Assembly (NCBI GenBank): GCA_026394475.1
Contig: JAPKYD010000084.1
Coordinates: forward strand, 1 to 43,712
Reading direction: 5' to 3'
Length of the DNA: 43,712 nt
Source: Methanothrix sp.
GTDB lineage: Archaea > Halobacteriota > Methanosarcinia > Methanotrichales > Methanotrichaceae
This document shows positions 23,440-31,394 of the stretch, piece by piece. Made by a program: the position numbers and the translations under genes. Below the pieces are notes generated by a model. It did not search any database. It was not told the DNA's origin and worked only from the letters and a program-made list of their open reading frames with translations. Position 1 is the stretch's first letter, and every line of letters starts with the position of its first letter.

Positions 23440-24876
23440 CTAGCGGATCAGCACCCCGCTCAGGACCACCACGAAGAGACCGAGGAAGAACCAGCCCAGA
23501 ATTCCCTCCATCATCGCCAGGTGCCTGTAGAAGCCCACCGGGTAGGTATTCACCGGGGCCTGAGAGGTGGTGAACATGGCGATGCTGAAGTAGAGGGCGT
23601 CGGTCAGAGATACACGCTTGCTGGGCCGCAGGCTTGGTTTTCCCGGTAGCTCCATCCCTTCGATCTCAAACTTGTTCATGCCTTTTCCCGCCCAGAAGAT
23701 CAATCCAAACAAGAGTATGGTAAAGAGGCAACAGAAGGCGGTATAGCTCACGCGAACTCCGTAGCCGCAGGATACCCAGGATACGATGTCCGATATCTTC
23801 GCCCAGCCCCACGGTTCCATATCCTGGCCGATTCTGCGGTACTGATAGTAGCAGTCATCCGCATCGTCGAACCACTCCAGGCTCTTGTAGTTCTTCACCA
23901 GCGCCAGATAGGCTGCTCCATTGTACACCATGCGGTCCTTTATGGCGTTCCAGCGCACCACGAACTTGGTGAAGTCGGCGCCGTTGAGATTGATCCTGGC
24001 ACCCTCTCCGAAGGTGACGTTGTCCAGCTGCATGCTGTAGAGCCTGGCATCCTCCAGAATCAGGCCTTTATCGAATCGGGCGTTGACGAAATAGGCCAGA
24101 TCTGCAAGCTTCACACCCCCGAAGAAGGCCGTCTTCTTGAATTCGACGTTAGCGAAGTCCGCCAATCCCCCGAAGCTGGATAGGCCAAAAGTGCTACCGC
24201 TCAAGAACCGTGCGCCGCGAAAGACCACATCGCTATCGAAACGAGTGGCTGCAAAGGTGGCGTTGCCACGGAACTGAGCATTGAGAAATGTGACATGCCC
24301 TCCGAAAAGGGTCTCCAGAAAGCTTACGTTCTCGAAATGTGCATCCTGAAAGTAGCCCAGCCGGATGAACTGGGCAAAGTTGAAGTCCACATCCCTGGCA
24401 AAGTTGGATGCGAGGAAGATGGCGTCTCCATCGAACTGAACGTTCCCAAAGCTGGTATCATTGAAGAAACGCGCACTCGTGAAGGAGGCGAGTCCATCAA
24501 AGACGGCATCCCTAAAGTCGGCCTGCCCCAGGAAATGGGCACCCGCAAACTTGGCATCCCCCAGAAACCTGACCTTGGCGAAGCTGACGTTCTCCTGGAA
24601 GGTGGTGCCTCGCAAATCCAAAGGCTCACCAAAGGTCACTCCCTCGAAGTTCGCCGGACCCAGGAATCGAGAGTTGATGACCCTCACAGGCTGCCTTAGA
24701 GGGCCTTCCAGGTTCCTCAGGTCCAAGGGACCGGTCACAGTGATGTTGTCATAATTTAGTTGCTCGCCCGATCTTATTTTGGCTGTGACATCCCCGGCAT
24801 CAAGGGCCTTGGAAGCACAGGCTCCGCACAACAGTAGAAAGGCGGCAACTATCAGCATCCATCTGGAGATTCGCAT
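23440..24876 (-). CDS. Pentapeptide-repeat protein with channel-like C-terminus (1)
   Basis: 478 residues. Signal peptide (MRISRWMLIVAAFLLLCGAC); then about 60-290 are pentapeptide repeats with an aromatic every fifth residue (AKFAGAHFLGQADFRDAVFD), which fold as a square beta-helix. After a conserved linker (DDADDCYYQYRRIGQDMEPW) come a membrane helix (FCCLFTILLFGLIFWAG), a pore-like segment (ALYFSIAMFTTSQAP) and a last helix (GILGWFFLGLFVVVLSGVLI). This is the layout of two-helix potassium channels, but the TVGYG selectivity filter is missing. Start: ATG at 24876, five bases after GGAGT; the TTG at 24888 precedes that site. It follows its paralogue by about 45 bases, probably as one operon. 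Function unknown; a gated pore or stress sensor is an inference. Confidence 0.82.
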   Translation of the reverse strand: MRISRWMLIVAAFLLLCGACASKALDAGDVTAKIRSGEQLNYDNITVTGPLDLRNLEGPLRQPVRVINSRFLGPANFEGVTFGEPLDLRGTTFQENVSFAKVRFLGDAKFAGAHFLGQADFRDAVFDGLASFTSARFFNDTSFGNVQFDGDAIFLASNFARDVDFNFAQFIRLGYFQDAHFENVSFLETLFGGHVTFLNAQFRGNATFAATRFDSDVVFRGARFLSGSTFGLSSFGGLADFANVEFKKTAFFGGVKLADLAYFVNARFDKGLILEDARLYSMQLDNVTFGEGARINLNGADFTKFVVRWNAIKDRMVYNGAAYLALVKNYKSLEWFDDADDCYYQYRRIGQDMEPWGWAKISDIVSWVSCGYGVRVSYTAFCCLFTILLFGLIFWAGKGMNKFEIEGMELPGKPSLRPSKRVSLTDALYFSIAMFTTSQAPVNTYPVGFYRHLAMMEGILGWFFLGLFVVVLSGVLIR

Positions 24877-24920
24877 CACTGACTCCAAAGGGAGATGCCT
24901 GAGGATTTATCATTTTTGTC

Positions 24921-26429
24921 TTATCTGATCATCACCCTGCCCAGGGTCACCAGGAATAGAGCCAGCAGCAGCCACCCCATAATTCCTTCCAGAATGACGT
25001 AATATCGGTGCCGCCCCACAGGAAGGAAGTCGATGGGCCCCTGAGATAGAAAGACCATAGTGCTGAAGAAGAGGGCGTTTCTGAAGGTGACCCTCTCCGG
25101 AATGGAGTCCTTCTCCGCCGGTCCCTGCAAGGGCTTGGCGGATCTGCGGATGCCGTCTCCCCTCCAGAAGAGTATGGCAAAGATGAGAATGGTCAGAAGA
25201 GCCCAGGCCACGGCATAGCCTGGCCGAACGCCATAGCCGCAGGAGAGCCATGCCAGAACATCGATGGCCTTGGACCAGCCCCAGCCCGCATGGGCCTGGT
25301 TCATGCTGCGATATTGATAATAGCAGTCATCCTCGTCCCCGGGCCAGCCCAGGCGGTGATAGTTATCCACCAGAGCCAGATAGGCCCCGGGGTCCCAGAC
25401 CACATGATCTTCTATCTCTCTCCAGGGAACCCTCAGCCGATTGAAGTCGGTATCATTCAAGATGATTCTGCAGTCGTCTTTGCAATCCCCTTCATCCAGG
25501 AGCAGAGTGGAGATTTTGCCTCCTTTGAAGTTCAGGTCGCCTTGGAAGGTTGCGCCTTGAAAGCTGACGATATCCTCGAACTTGGTCAGGCCAAAGATGG
25601 CGTCTCCTCGAAACTTTGCCCCGGAGAAGTAGGCCGCATCTACGAAGCGCGTCAGCTCAAAGTTAGCCTCATCGCCGAAGAGGACGTCTCCAAACGAGGA
25701 GAGGCCACCAAACCTGGTCAGGGCGAACTGGGCTTGTCCTGAGAAAGATGCGTTGGTGAAGCCGGCAGCGGATTCGAAGGTCGATCCGAAGAAGTTGGCC
25801 CTGCCTGCGAAGGAGGCCGCGCCAAAGTCAAGCACGCCCTGAAACTTAACGTCGGAAAAGCACGCCTCTCCCAAGAACTGTGCTCCTGAGAAGTAGGTAT
25901 AATATCCGAAGCGAGAATAATTGAAGTCTGCACCTTTTTCAAACCACACCCAGTTGAAGCTGGCATCTTTATCAAACTGGGCATCCTCAAAGCTCACGTT
26001 GTCTAGAAAGAAGGCCCCGTCAAAGGTCGCAGGCCGGTCGAAGGATGCTCCCGTGAAGCTGGCATTATGAAAAACGGTGTTGGTCAGGTCTGCCCTTCCC
26101 AGAAAGCGGGATTTGTCAAAGCTGGCGTTCCCGAAGGTGGAGCCCCATAAAACCACATCCTTCTCCAGGGTCGTGCCATCGAAGCTGGCGTTGGATACAG
26201 TGCAGTTGATGAGCTCCAGAGAGCTCTCTAGTCTTGCCCCTGGCAATGTGCAGAGGAGAAGGTCCCCCGTGATAGAGACGCCTTCGCAATGAACTGGCTG
26301 GCCATCCACCATTCTGGAAAGGATCTCGCTGGCAGGGATCTGGGTCGAAGCCGAAGCTAGCCCCTCACCAATCCCTGCGCCGGTGGCCGCCAGCAGCAGG
26401 GCCAAGTGGATGAGAAACCGCCAGGACAT
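24921..26429 (-). CDS. Pentapeptide-repeat protein with channel-like C-terminus (2)
   Basis: 502 residues, a paralogue of the next gene downstream with the same order of parts. Signal peptide (SWRFLIHLALLLAATGAG), then pentapeptide repeats at about 75-300 (FGNASFDKSRFLGRADLTNT), linker DEDDCYYQYRSMNQAHAGWG and membrane helix VAWALLTILIFAILFW. The pore-like segment is ALFFSTMVFLSQGPIDFLPV and the final helix is GIMGWLLLALFLVTLGRVMI. Again no TVGYG filter. Differences sit mostly in the repeats; the membrane part and the DDCYYQYR motif are conserved, which implies selection on the pore domain. First gene of the pair, with a TATA-like GGATTATATTGC near 26453-26464, and divergent from taw1. Confidence 0.82.
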   Translation of the reverse strand: MSWRFLIHLALLLAATGAGIGEGLASASTQIPASEILSRMVDGQPVHCEGVSITGDLLLCTLPGARLESSLELINCTVSNASFDGTTLEKDVVLWGSTFGNASFDKSRFLGRADLTNTVFHNASFTGASFDRPATFDGAFFLDNVSFEDAQFDKDASFNWVWFEKGADFNYSRFGYYTYFSGAQFLGEACFSDVKFQGVLDFGAASFAGRANFFGSTFESAAGFTNASFSGQAQFALTRFGGLSSFGDVLFGDEANFELTRFVDAAYFSGAKFRGDAIFGLTKFEDIVSFQGATFQGDLNFKGGKISTLLLDEGDCKDDCRIILNDTDFNRLRVPWREIEDHVVWDPGAYLALVDNYHRLGWPGDEDDCYYQYRSMNQAHAGWGWSKAIDVLAWLSCGYGVRPGYAVAWALLTILIFAILFWRGDGIRRSAKPLQGPAEKDSIPERVTFRNALFFSTMVFLSQGPIDFLPVGRHRYYVILEGIMGWLLLALFLVTLGRVMIR

Positions 26430-26523
26430 ATACCTGCAAAGGATGTTCAGAGAGCAATATAATCCTTTTCGCCCCTTCAGTTGGCATAACTATTTACCCC
26501 AGCCTGCCCCCCTTGCAGGGCAT

Positions 26524-27450
26524 ATGGATGGCATTGAGGCGAAGAAGATCCTCGCCAAGCAGGGCTACCATCTCGTCGGCTCCGGGGCGGTCAAGCCCTG
26601 CCTCTGGCTCAACCGCAGCCTGCGAGGCGGCGATCAGTGCTACAAGCATCACTTCTACGGCATATCCAGCCACCGCTGTGTGCAGATGACGCCTACGCTT
26701 GCATGCAACCACCTCTGCCTGCACTGCTGGAGGCCGATGGACGGGCCTTTGCCCCTCACGGAGGCGCAGGAGCCCGGCCCGCTCTTGAATGGCATACTGC
26801 ATGAGCAGCAGAGGATCCTCTCCGGCTACGGCGGAGCAAAGACCACAGACATGAAGAGGCTGGCGGAAGCCCGAGAGCCCAGGCATGTGGCCATCTCCCT
26901 TATGGGCGAGCCCACTCTCTATCCCTATTTGAAAGAGCTTGTCGAGTTGATCTCCCAGCAGAAATTGACCTCCTTTCTGGTGAGCAATGGAACCAATCCG
27001 GAGGTCCTGGAGGATCTCAGGCCGACCCAGCTCTACATCAGCCTGAATGCCCCGGATGAGGAGCTGTACCGGCGCGTCTGCAATCCTGCCGGAGCCTTCT
27101 GGCCCAGGCTGCAGGAGAGCCTGAGCATACTAAAGAGTCACCATTGCCGCAGCACGGTCCGCATGACCTTGGCGCGCGGCCTGAACATGGAAAGGCCAGA
27201 GGATTATGCTCGGCTCCTGGAGGCATGCGAGCCCGATTTCGTAGAGGTTAAAGCCTACATGCACCTAGGTCGTTCCAGAGCCAGGCTCGATCGAGAGGCC
27301 ATGCCGGAGCACGCCGAGATTCATGCCTTTGCCAAGACCATGGGGGAGGCCATGGGCTACGAGCTGGCTGCAGAAGTGCCTCTCAGCAGGGTTGCGCTCC
27401 TCTCCAGCGGCCGCATCTCTAGAAGCCTCGTACCCCAAAGGCTCGACTAA
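26524..27450 (+). CDS. taw1: tRNA 4-demethylwyosine synthase Taw1
   Basis: 308 residues, radical SAM. Diagnostic segments: AVKPCLWLNRSLRGGDQCYK, HFYGISSHRCVQMTPTLACN with the cluster motif CNHLCLHC, SLMGEPTLYPYLKELVELIS and LYISLNAPDEELYRRVCNP. Known: Taw1/TYW1 condenses pyruvate carbons onto N1-methylguanosine-37 of tRNA-Phe, the step that builds the tricyclic wyosine core; the extra cysteines upstream hold a second cluster. Start: ATG at 26524, matching the family N-terminus. An upstream in-frame ATG (26383) would overlap the divergent pentapeptide gene and add unrelated sequence. Possibly transcribed from the AT-rich 95-base divergent gap. Confidence 0.93.
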   Translation: MDGIEAKKILAKQGYHLVGSGAVKPCLWLNRSLRGGDQCYKHHFYGISSHRCVQMTPTLACNHLCLHCWRPMDGPLPLTEAQEPGPLLNGILHEQQRILSGYGGAKTTDMKRLAEAREPRHVAISLMGEPTLYPYLKELVELISQQKLTSFLVSNGTNPEVLEDLRPTQLYISLNAPDEELYRRVCNPAGAFWPRLQESLSILKSHHCRSTVRMTLARGLNMERPEDYARLLEACEPDFVEVKAYMHLGRSRARLDREAMPEHAEIHAFAKTMGEAMGYELAAEVPLSRVALLSSGRISRSLVPQRLD

Positions 27451-27747
27451 AACGAGAAGAATTGCAGAGGAGAGGTTATCCTCCAACGAAGTGACGATTA
27501 TGTTTAGCGGTTTATCATGAGGAAGGACTGATCATTTCCCAACCGATATGCCAATATTTCTCCCATAAGGACGAAAATATTCAAAAATTCATAATATATG
27601 ATCATACATAAATGTTTACGTTGAGGAACCGCAACGAAGATGGGTGCTCCCTCCGTCAGTGGGAAAACTATTTTTGTGTGTAGTTTCATTTGCGTCTTGA
27701 TCTCGCTGACAAAAGGACACGTAAGGGCTTGGAGTTCAGGTGAATAT

Positions 27748-28143
27748 ATGGACCAAGAGATAAAGATCATGCTCGTAGAGGACAATCCGGAGGACGCAGC
27801 CTTTACGCAGCGGATCCTTAAGCTCAACCGACTGAACAGGGATCTGGTCTTGGCTACCAGTGGTCGCGAGGCCATGGAAGCCCTGGAGAGACGGCACAAA
27901 GACGGAAATTTGCCAAATCTCATTTTATTGGATATAAACCTTCCAGATATCAGCGGCATTGACCTTCTCACCCGCATAAAAGAGGACATGCCCTTCTGCA
28001 AAATCCCCGTGGTCATTCTCACCGGATCCAACGAGGACCAAGATATCCAGAAGAGCTATGACCTGGGGGCCAGCAGCTACCTGGTCAAGCCCATCTCCAA
28101 CGACGCTCTGATGCTGGTCGTAGAGAAGCTATTTCGTCTCTGA
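27748..28143 (+). CDS. Single-domain response regulator (Rcp1-like)
   Basis: 131 residues: one receiver domain, no output domain. Acidic pocket EDNPEDA (about 11-17), phosphoacceptor Asp62 in LILLDINLPDISGIDLL, switch Thr in VVILTGSNEDQD, and conserved Lys in YLVKPIS. The EDNPEDA and LPDISG features resemble Rcp1-type regulators paired with phytochrome-like or PAS histidine kinases; no kinase gene lies nearby. Start: ATG at 27748, with AGGTGA five bases before. The preceding 36 codons have no site of their own. Its last 15 bases overlap the end of convergent nfo. The 297 bases upstream are AT-rich and show no gene. Confidence 0.9.
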   Translation: MDQEIKIMLVEDNPEDAAFTQRILKLNRLNRDLVLATSGREAMEALERRHKDGNLPNLILLDINLPDISGIDLLTRIKEDMPFCKIPVVILTGSNEDQDIQKSYDLGASSYLVKPISNDALMLVVEKLFRL

Positions 28144-28977
28144 GGCCAATTGCCTCGCCATCCTGAGGTTTCCTGAATCATCCCGGCGCAAATCCACAGG
28201 CGTCTCCAGGATCATGGGCAAGCCCTTCAAGGCCGGATGACATAGAATGTTCCTGAATCCCTGCTCTCCTATCTGCCCAAGACCTACATGCTCGTGCCGA
28301 TCGAGGTGCGAGCCAAAGGCTCCCCGGCAATCGTTGAGGTGGAGAAGCTTCAGCATCTGCAGGCCGATACTGCTCTCAAACTGATCCAGAGTCGTTTCCA
28401 GGCCTCCCGCAGTTCTCAGCTCATACCCGGCAGCGAAGAGATGACATGTGTCCAGGCAGACGCCCAAACGCCGCGCGCCTAAGGATTCGATGATGGCGGC
28501 AATATCCTGAAAAGATCCGCCCATGCTGTTTTTCGTTCCGGCGGTATTCTCCAGGAGCGGCACCACATCATTTTCAGCCGAGGAGAAGGCCGTCTCCAGG
28601 GCGCTTGCGATCCTTCTCAAGCCCTGCTCCCGGCCCGTACCCAGGTGGCTTCCCAGATGAGTAACCAGATAAGGGATGCCCAGCATCTGGCACCTCATCA
28701 GCTCCGTGGCGAGAGTCTCCACTGATTTTGCAAAAACATCCTCTTTGGGAGAAGCCAGATTGGGCAGGTAGGGCATGTGATCCACCGCCAGGTTCAGGCC
28801 CGATTCCTTGAACTTGACAATAAAGCGCTCGGCCTCATCTTCGGAAAGAGGCTTTGACCTCCAGCCCCGAGGATTGCAGGAGAAGATCTGAAATAAGTCG
28901 CATTCTTTCGCCTTTGCCCGGTCCACAGCCTTGTCCACACCTCCGGCAATGGAGATGTGTACGCCCAATCGCACCAT
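28129..28977 (-). CDS. nfo: Endonuclease IV (AP endonuclease)
   Basis: 282 residues, TIM-barrel enzyme with three metal ions that cuts DNA 5' to abasic sites. Family start MVRLGVHISIAGGVDKAVDR; metal-binding His/Glu/Asp motifs DHMPYLPNLASP, LVTHLGSHLG, PLLENTAGTKNSMGG, GVCLDTCHLFAAGYEL, KLLHLNDCRGAFGSHLDRHE and LETPVDLRRD. Length is normal. The ATG at 28977 has no clear ribosome-binding site. It converges with the response regulator and overlaps its end by 15 bases. Confidence 0.95.
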   Translation of the reverse strand: MVRLGVHISIAGGVDKAVDRAKAKECDLFQIFSCNPRGWRSKPLSEDEAERFIVKFKESGLNLAVDHMPYLPNLASPKEDVFAKSVETLATELMRCQMLGIPYLVTHLGSHLGTGREQGLRRIASALETAFSSAENDVVPLLENTAGTKNSMGGSFQDIAAIIESLGARRLGVCLDTCHLFAAGYELRTAGGLETTLDQFESSIGLQMLKLLHLNDCRGAFGSHLDRHEHVGLGQIGEQGFRNILCHPALKGLPMILETPVDLRRDDSGNLRMARQLASETK

Positions 28978-29069
28978 TGAAGGCTATCAAGGAATCCCTG
29001 CCAGATCAACCTGATCCCAGAGAAAAAATTGATATCGATATCGATAATAATGGCTTAGATACAATCGCG

Positions 29070-29128
29070 ACGCCGATGATGATAAAATCCTTCTGATCTG
29101 GTGATGAGCCCTATGAGTTCTGAGGCAT
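29070..29128 (+). ncRNA. Box C/D small RNA
   Basis: All four boxes are present at canonical spacing. Box C ATGATGA (29076-29082), 10-base guide TAAAATCCTT, box D' CTGA (29093-29096), 5-base spacer, box C' GTGATGA (29101-29107), 12-base guide GCCCTATGAGTT, box D CTGA (29120-29123). GCC before C and GGC after D form the closing stem. By the N+5 rule, D guides methylation of the C in a target AACTCATAGGGC and D' the fifth base of AAGGATTTTA. I could not assign the targets. It lies between two reverse-strand genes, outside any real ORF. Confidence 0.75.
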
Positions 29129-29140
29129 GCGATTGAGGGT

Positions 29141-29458
29141 CTATTGTGCCCCTGCCGCCATCCTTGCCCTGGCCCATCGGTCGATGTTGTCTATCAGGTT
29201 CAGCTCTATTATCTTTCGGGCATCATAGAGCATCTCCGCCACATCACTCAGGGCGATGCTCTTCTTCTGGCCTTTCTTGTCGACCACATCGATGGCCTCC
29301 CCGGGCATGGATCTGCCCAGCTCCCGCATCAACATCGCCAGATCAGAGCAGGCATCTTTGAGGTATTTTATCGAGTAGTCCGAGGTAGGCTTCCTGTCGG
29401 TGAGGTTATTATTGACCTCCTTGATGGACCAGCACATGGTGAGGATATCCCTGTACAT
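29141..29458 (-). CDS. Small helical protein of unknown function
   Basis: 105 residues, wholly helical in appearance, no membrane segment: MYRDILTMCWSIKEVNNNLT, YSIKYLKDACSDLAMLMREL, SDVAEMLYDARKIIELNLID. No family recognised. Start: ATG at 29458, five bases after GGAGGTG, with a TATA-like TTAAATATAC about 30 bases further upstream; both point to a real, expressed gene. It sits downstream of the tRNA-Lys/tRNA-Trp operon, on the same strand. Confidence 0.65.
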   Translation of the reverse strand: MYRDILTMCWSIKEVNNNLTDRKPTSDYSIKYLKDACSDLAMLMRELGRSMPGEAIDVVDKKGQKKSIALSDVAEMLYDARKIIELNLIDNIDRWARARMAAGAQ

Positions 29459-29515
29459 CTTGGCACCTCCCCAGAGTTCTCCGGGATGTATATTTAAGCG
29501 CTGTGGAGAAAAAGG

Positions 29516-29722
29516 TGGGGCTGGTGAGATTCGAACTCACGATCGACGGGTCTCTCCGATACTGAAGTGTCCAGCCGAAGAAACGGTGGCTGATAACAAC
29601 CCATTTCAGTGCTCCAACGGATCATCAACGGCCTCCCCGTCGAGAGGCCTCAGCAGACCCGTTGCTCATCATCAAATTATACCGCTGGAGCCCGTCGCCC
29701 TACCTGGCTAGGCCACAGCCCC
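29516..29722 (-). tRNA. tRNA-Trp (CCA) with intron
   Basis: Exon 1 is 29685-29722 and exon 2 is 29516-29551; joined they give 74 bases with acceptor GGGGCTG/CAGCCCC, anticodon arm ACGGG-CTCCAGA-CCCGT, T arm GTGAG-TTCGAAT-CTCAC and discriminator A. The 133-base intron lies between positions 37 and 38, the usual archaeal site. The junctions form a textbook bulge-helix-bulge: a central helix CTCC/GGAG, three-base bulges AG|C and AG|A, an outer helix ACGGG/CCCGT and an inner helix GGTAT/GTATC. The tRNA splicing endonuclease should therefore cut at both bulges. It follows tRNA-Lys by eight bases. Confidence 0.95.
29552..29684 (-). ncRNA. Box C/D guide RNA inside the tRNA-Trp intron
   Basis: In the intron, in order on the reverse strand: box C ATGATGA, a 12-base guide GCAACGGGTCTG, box D' CTGA, a hairpin (GGCCTC/GAGGCC), box C' TTGATGA, a 12-base guide TCCGTTGGAGCA, box D CTGA. 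The D' guide pairs with CAGACCCGT of the tRNA and its fifth base faces C39. The D guide pairs with GCTCCA plus, in the unspliced precursor, the first intron bases CGG; its fifth base faces C34. Known: haloarchaeal tRNA-Trp introns guide methylation of positions 34 and 39, so this is the same system with a compensated guide for C39. Confidence 0.85.
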
Positions 29723-29730
29723 GCTCAAAG

Positions 29731-29804
29731 CGGGCCGAGAGGGATTTGAACCCCCGACCTAAAGGTTAAGAGCCTTTCGCTCTGCCTGACTAAGCTACCG
29801 GCCC
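29731..29804 (-). tRNA. tRNA-Lys (anticodon CUU)
   Basis: 74 bases: acceptor GGGCCGG/TCGGCCC (one G-U pair), D arm GCTTAGTCAGGCAGAGC, anticodon arm AAAGG-CTCTTAA-CCTTT giving CUU, T arm GGGGG-TTCAAAT-CCCTC closing with one wobble, discriminator G. No intron; CCA not encoded. First gene of a two-tRNA operon with tRNA-Trp. Confidence 0.95.
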
Positions 29805-29828
29805 GGACCCCTCCAACGTCGATGCTGG

Positions 29829-29836
29829 ATATATAC
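29829..29836 (-). promoter_or_regulatory. TATA box of the tRNA-Lys/tRNA-Trp operon
   Basis: TATATATC on the reverse strand, about 28 bases before the 5' end of tRNA-Lys. Confidence 0.6.
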
Positions 29837-29908
29837 ATTTCGGATGAGCCCCGGCGCATGCTTTTATGAGGAGAAGATCAATGAAAGAAGAGGATCAGAG
29901 AGATCTCT

Positions 29909-31234
29909 TCAGAAGACGTTGATGTACCTCTCGATCTCCCAGGGATGGACGTAGGTATTGTATGCCTCCCACTCCAGCATTCCCAGGCGCATGATGTTGT
30001 CGAAGACATGATCGCCCAGGGCGGCACGCACCACCTTATCCTCTTCCAGGTGGTCTAAGGCCTCCTTCAGATTGGCGGGCAAGGTCTTTATGCCCAGTGA
30101 TTCGCGCTCAGCTATGCTGAGTTCATAGACATTGAGATCCACGGGATCTCCCGGGTCGATGCCCCGCCTGATCCCATCCAGGCCCGCCGCCAGGATGACG
30201 GCGAAGGTCAGATAGGGATTGCAGGCCGGGTCAGGAGACCGGAACTCCAGCCGCGTGGAGAGGCCGCGTCCCGCAGGGATGCGTATGAGCGAAGAGCGGT
30301 TTGGCCCGGACCAAGCGATGTAGACCGGTGCTTCGAATCCTGAGACCAGGCGCTTGTAGGAGTTGATGAGCGGGTTCGCCACGGCAGTTATGGCACTGGC
30401 ATGCTCTAGGAGGCCTCCCGCGAAGAACCTGGCCAGATCGCTGATGTTCATGGCCGTTTCGGGATCGTAGAAGGCGTTCTCGTCGCCGCGGAACAAGGAG
30501 ATGTTGGCATGCATTCCCGTGCCGGCTGCCCCGAAGATAGGCTTGGGCATGAAAGTGGCGCGCAAGCCCTCTCGCATGGCGATGGTCTTGGTGACATACT
30601 TGAAGGTCACCACTTTATCAGCGTTCTTCAGCGCGTCGTCATAAACGAAGTCGATCTCATGCTGGCCGCGGGCAACCTCGTGATGCGAAGCCTCAATGGT
30701 GAAGCCCATCTGCGTTAAGGCTCTTATTATCTCGCGCCGTACATCCTCTGCCAGGTCCATGGGGCCGAGGTCGAAGTAGCCGCCAAAGTCATGCGGCACA
30801 GTTGCGGAGCCACCATTCTGCTTCTCAAAGAGGAAGAACTCCAGCTCCGGTCCGACGTTCATCTTGTAGCCCATCTCCTTCGCTATCTGCAGCTGCCTGT
30901 GCAGCACATATCGCGGATCGCCCTCGAAGGGCTTTCCGTTGGGGAGGTGCACATCGCAGATGAACCGGCCTTCGTTGGAGCCATCCTTGGACCGCCAGGG
31001 CAGGAGGCAGAAGGTGGAGAGGTCGGGTCGAAGGACCATATCCGATTCCTGGATCCTGGCAAAGCCCTCGATGGATGAGCCATCGAAGGATATGCCGTTC
31101 TTCAGAGCCTTTCCCATCTGGGAGGTGGGAATGGCCACGTTCTTTACTATCCCTTGAATATCCGTGAACTGCAGCCGGAGGAACTCTACGTTCTTCTCCT
31201 GAATAGTCTTTTGAATCTGCTCTTGGGAGTACAT
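29909..31234 (-). CDS. glnA: Glutamine synthetase type I
   Basis: 441 residues, normal for the archaeal alpha type. Conserved pieces: FTDIQGIVKNVAIP and FDGSSIEGFARIQESDM (N-terminal beta-grasp, with the active-site Asp), MNVGPELEFFLFE (metal-binding Glu), GTGMHANISLF, EAPVYIAWSGPNRSSLIRIP and LEFRSPDPACNPYLTF. It makes glutamine from glutamate, ammonia and ATP as a dodecamer. Start: ATG at 31234; the TTG just before it gives one extra residue. A TATA-like GCTTTATAAAAC at 31297-31308 would give a leader of about 45 bases. Divergent from purD. No regulator gene (GlnK or NrpR) is adjacent. Confidence 0.96.
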   Translation of the reverse strand: MYSQEQIQKTIQEKNVEFLRLQFTDIQGIVKNVAIPTSQMGKALKNGISFDGSSIEGFARIQESDMVLRPDLSTFCLLPWRSKDGSNEGRFICDVHLPNGKPFEGDPRYVLHRQLQIAKEMGYKMNVGPELEFFLFEKQNGGSATVPHDFGGYFDLGPMDLAEDVRREIIRALTQMGFTIEASHHEVARGQHEIDFVYDDALKNADKVVTFKYVTKTIAMREGLRATFMPKPIFGAAGTGMHANISLFRGDENAFYDPETAMNISDLARFFAGGLLEHASAITAVANPLINSYKRLVSGFEAPVYIAWSGPNRSSLIRIPAGRGLSTRLEFRSPDPACNPYLTFAVILAAGLDGIRRGIDPGDPVDLNVYELSIAERESLGIKTLPANLKEALDHLEEDKVVRAALGDHVFDNIMRLGMLEWEAYNTYVHPWEIERYINVF

Positions 31235-31298
31235 CAAATCATCATCTCTATTGCCAAGGTGTGTTATGAAGACTTATAACCTGGGCTTGACATCGAGT

Positions 31299-31308
31299 TT
31301 TATAAAGC
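31299..31308 (-). promoter_or_regulatory. TATA box of glnA
   Basis: GCTTTATAAAAC on the reverse strand (core TTTATAAA), about 70 bases before the glnA ATG, in the 160-base gap shared with divergent purD. Confidence 0.45.
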
Positions 31309-31394
31309 TAACCGATCGGATGAAACACTCCGGCCTGAGAATGGCGGCAGGCGCAAATATCCTTATCTAGGGTTATACTCTTCAGGGGAATCTG

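Noticed and set aside
23440-26429. Regular short-period repetition that could suggest a tandem repeat or CRISPR
   Set aside because: The period is 15 bases with divergent sequence, exactly the pentapeptide-repeat coding pattern; no identical repeats or unique spacers.
27504-28031. 175-codon reverse-strand ORF opposite the response regulator
   Set aside because: It is antisense to a receiver domain with all catalytic residues, has no ribosome-binding site, and its composition (Ser/Arg/Leu-rich) is that of a shadow frame.
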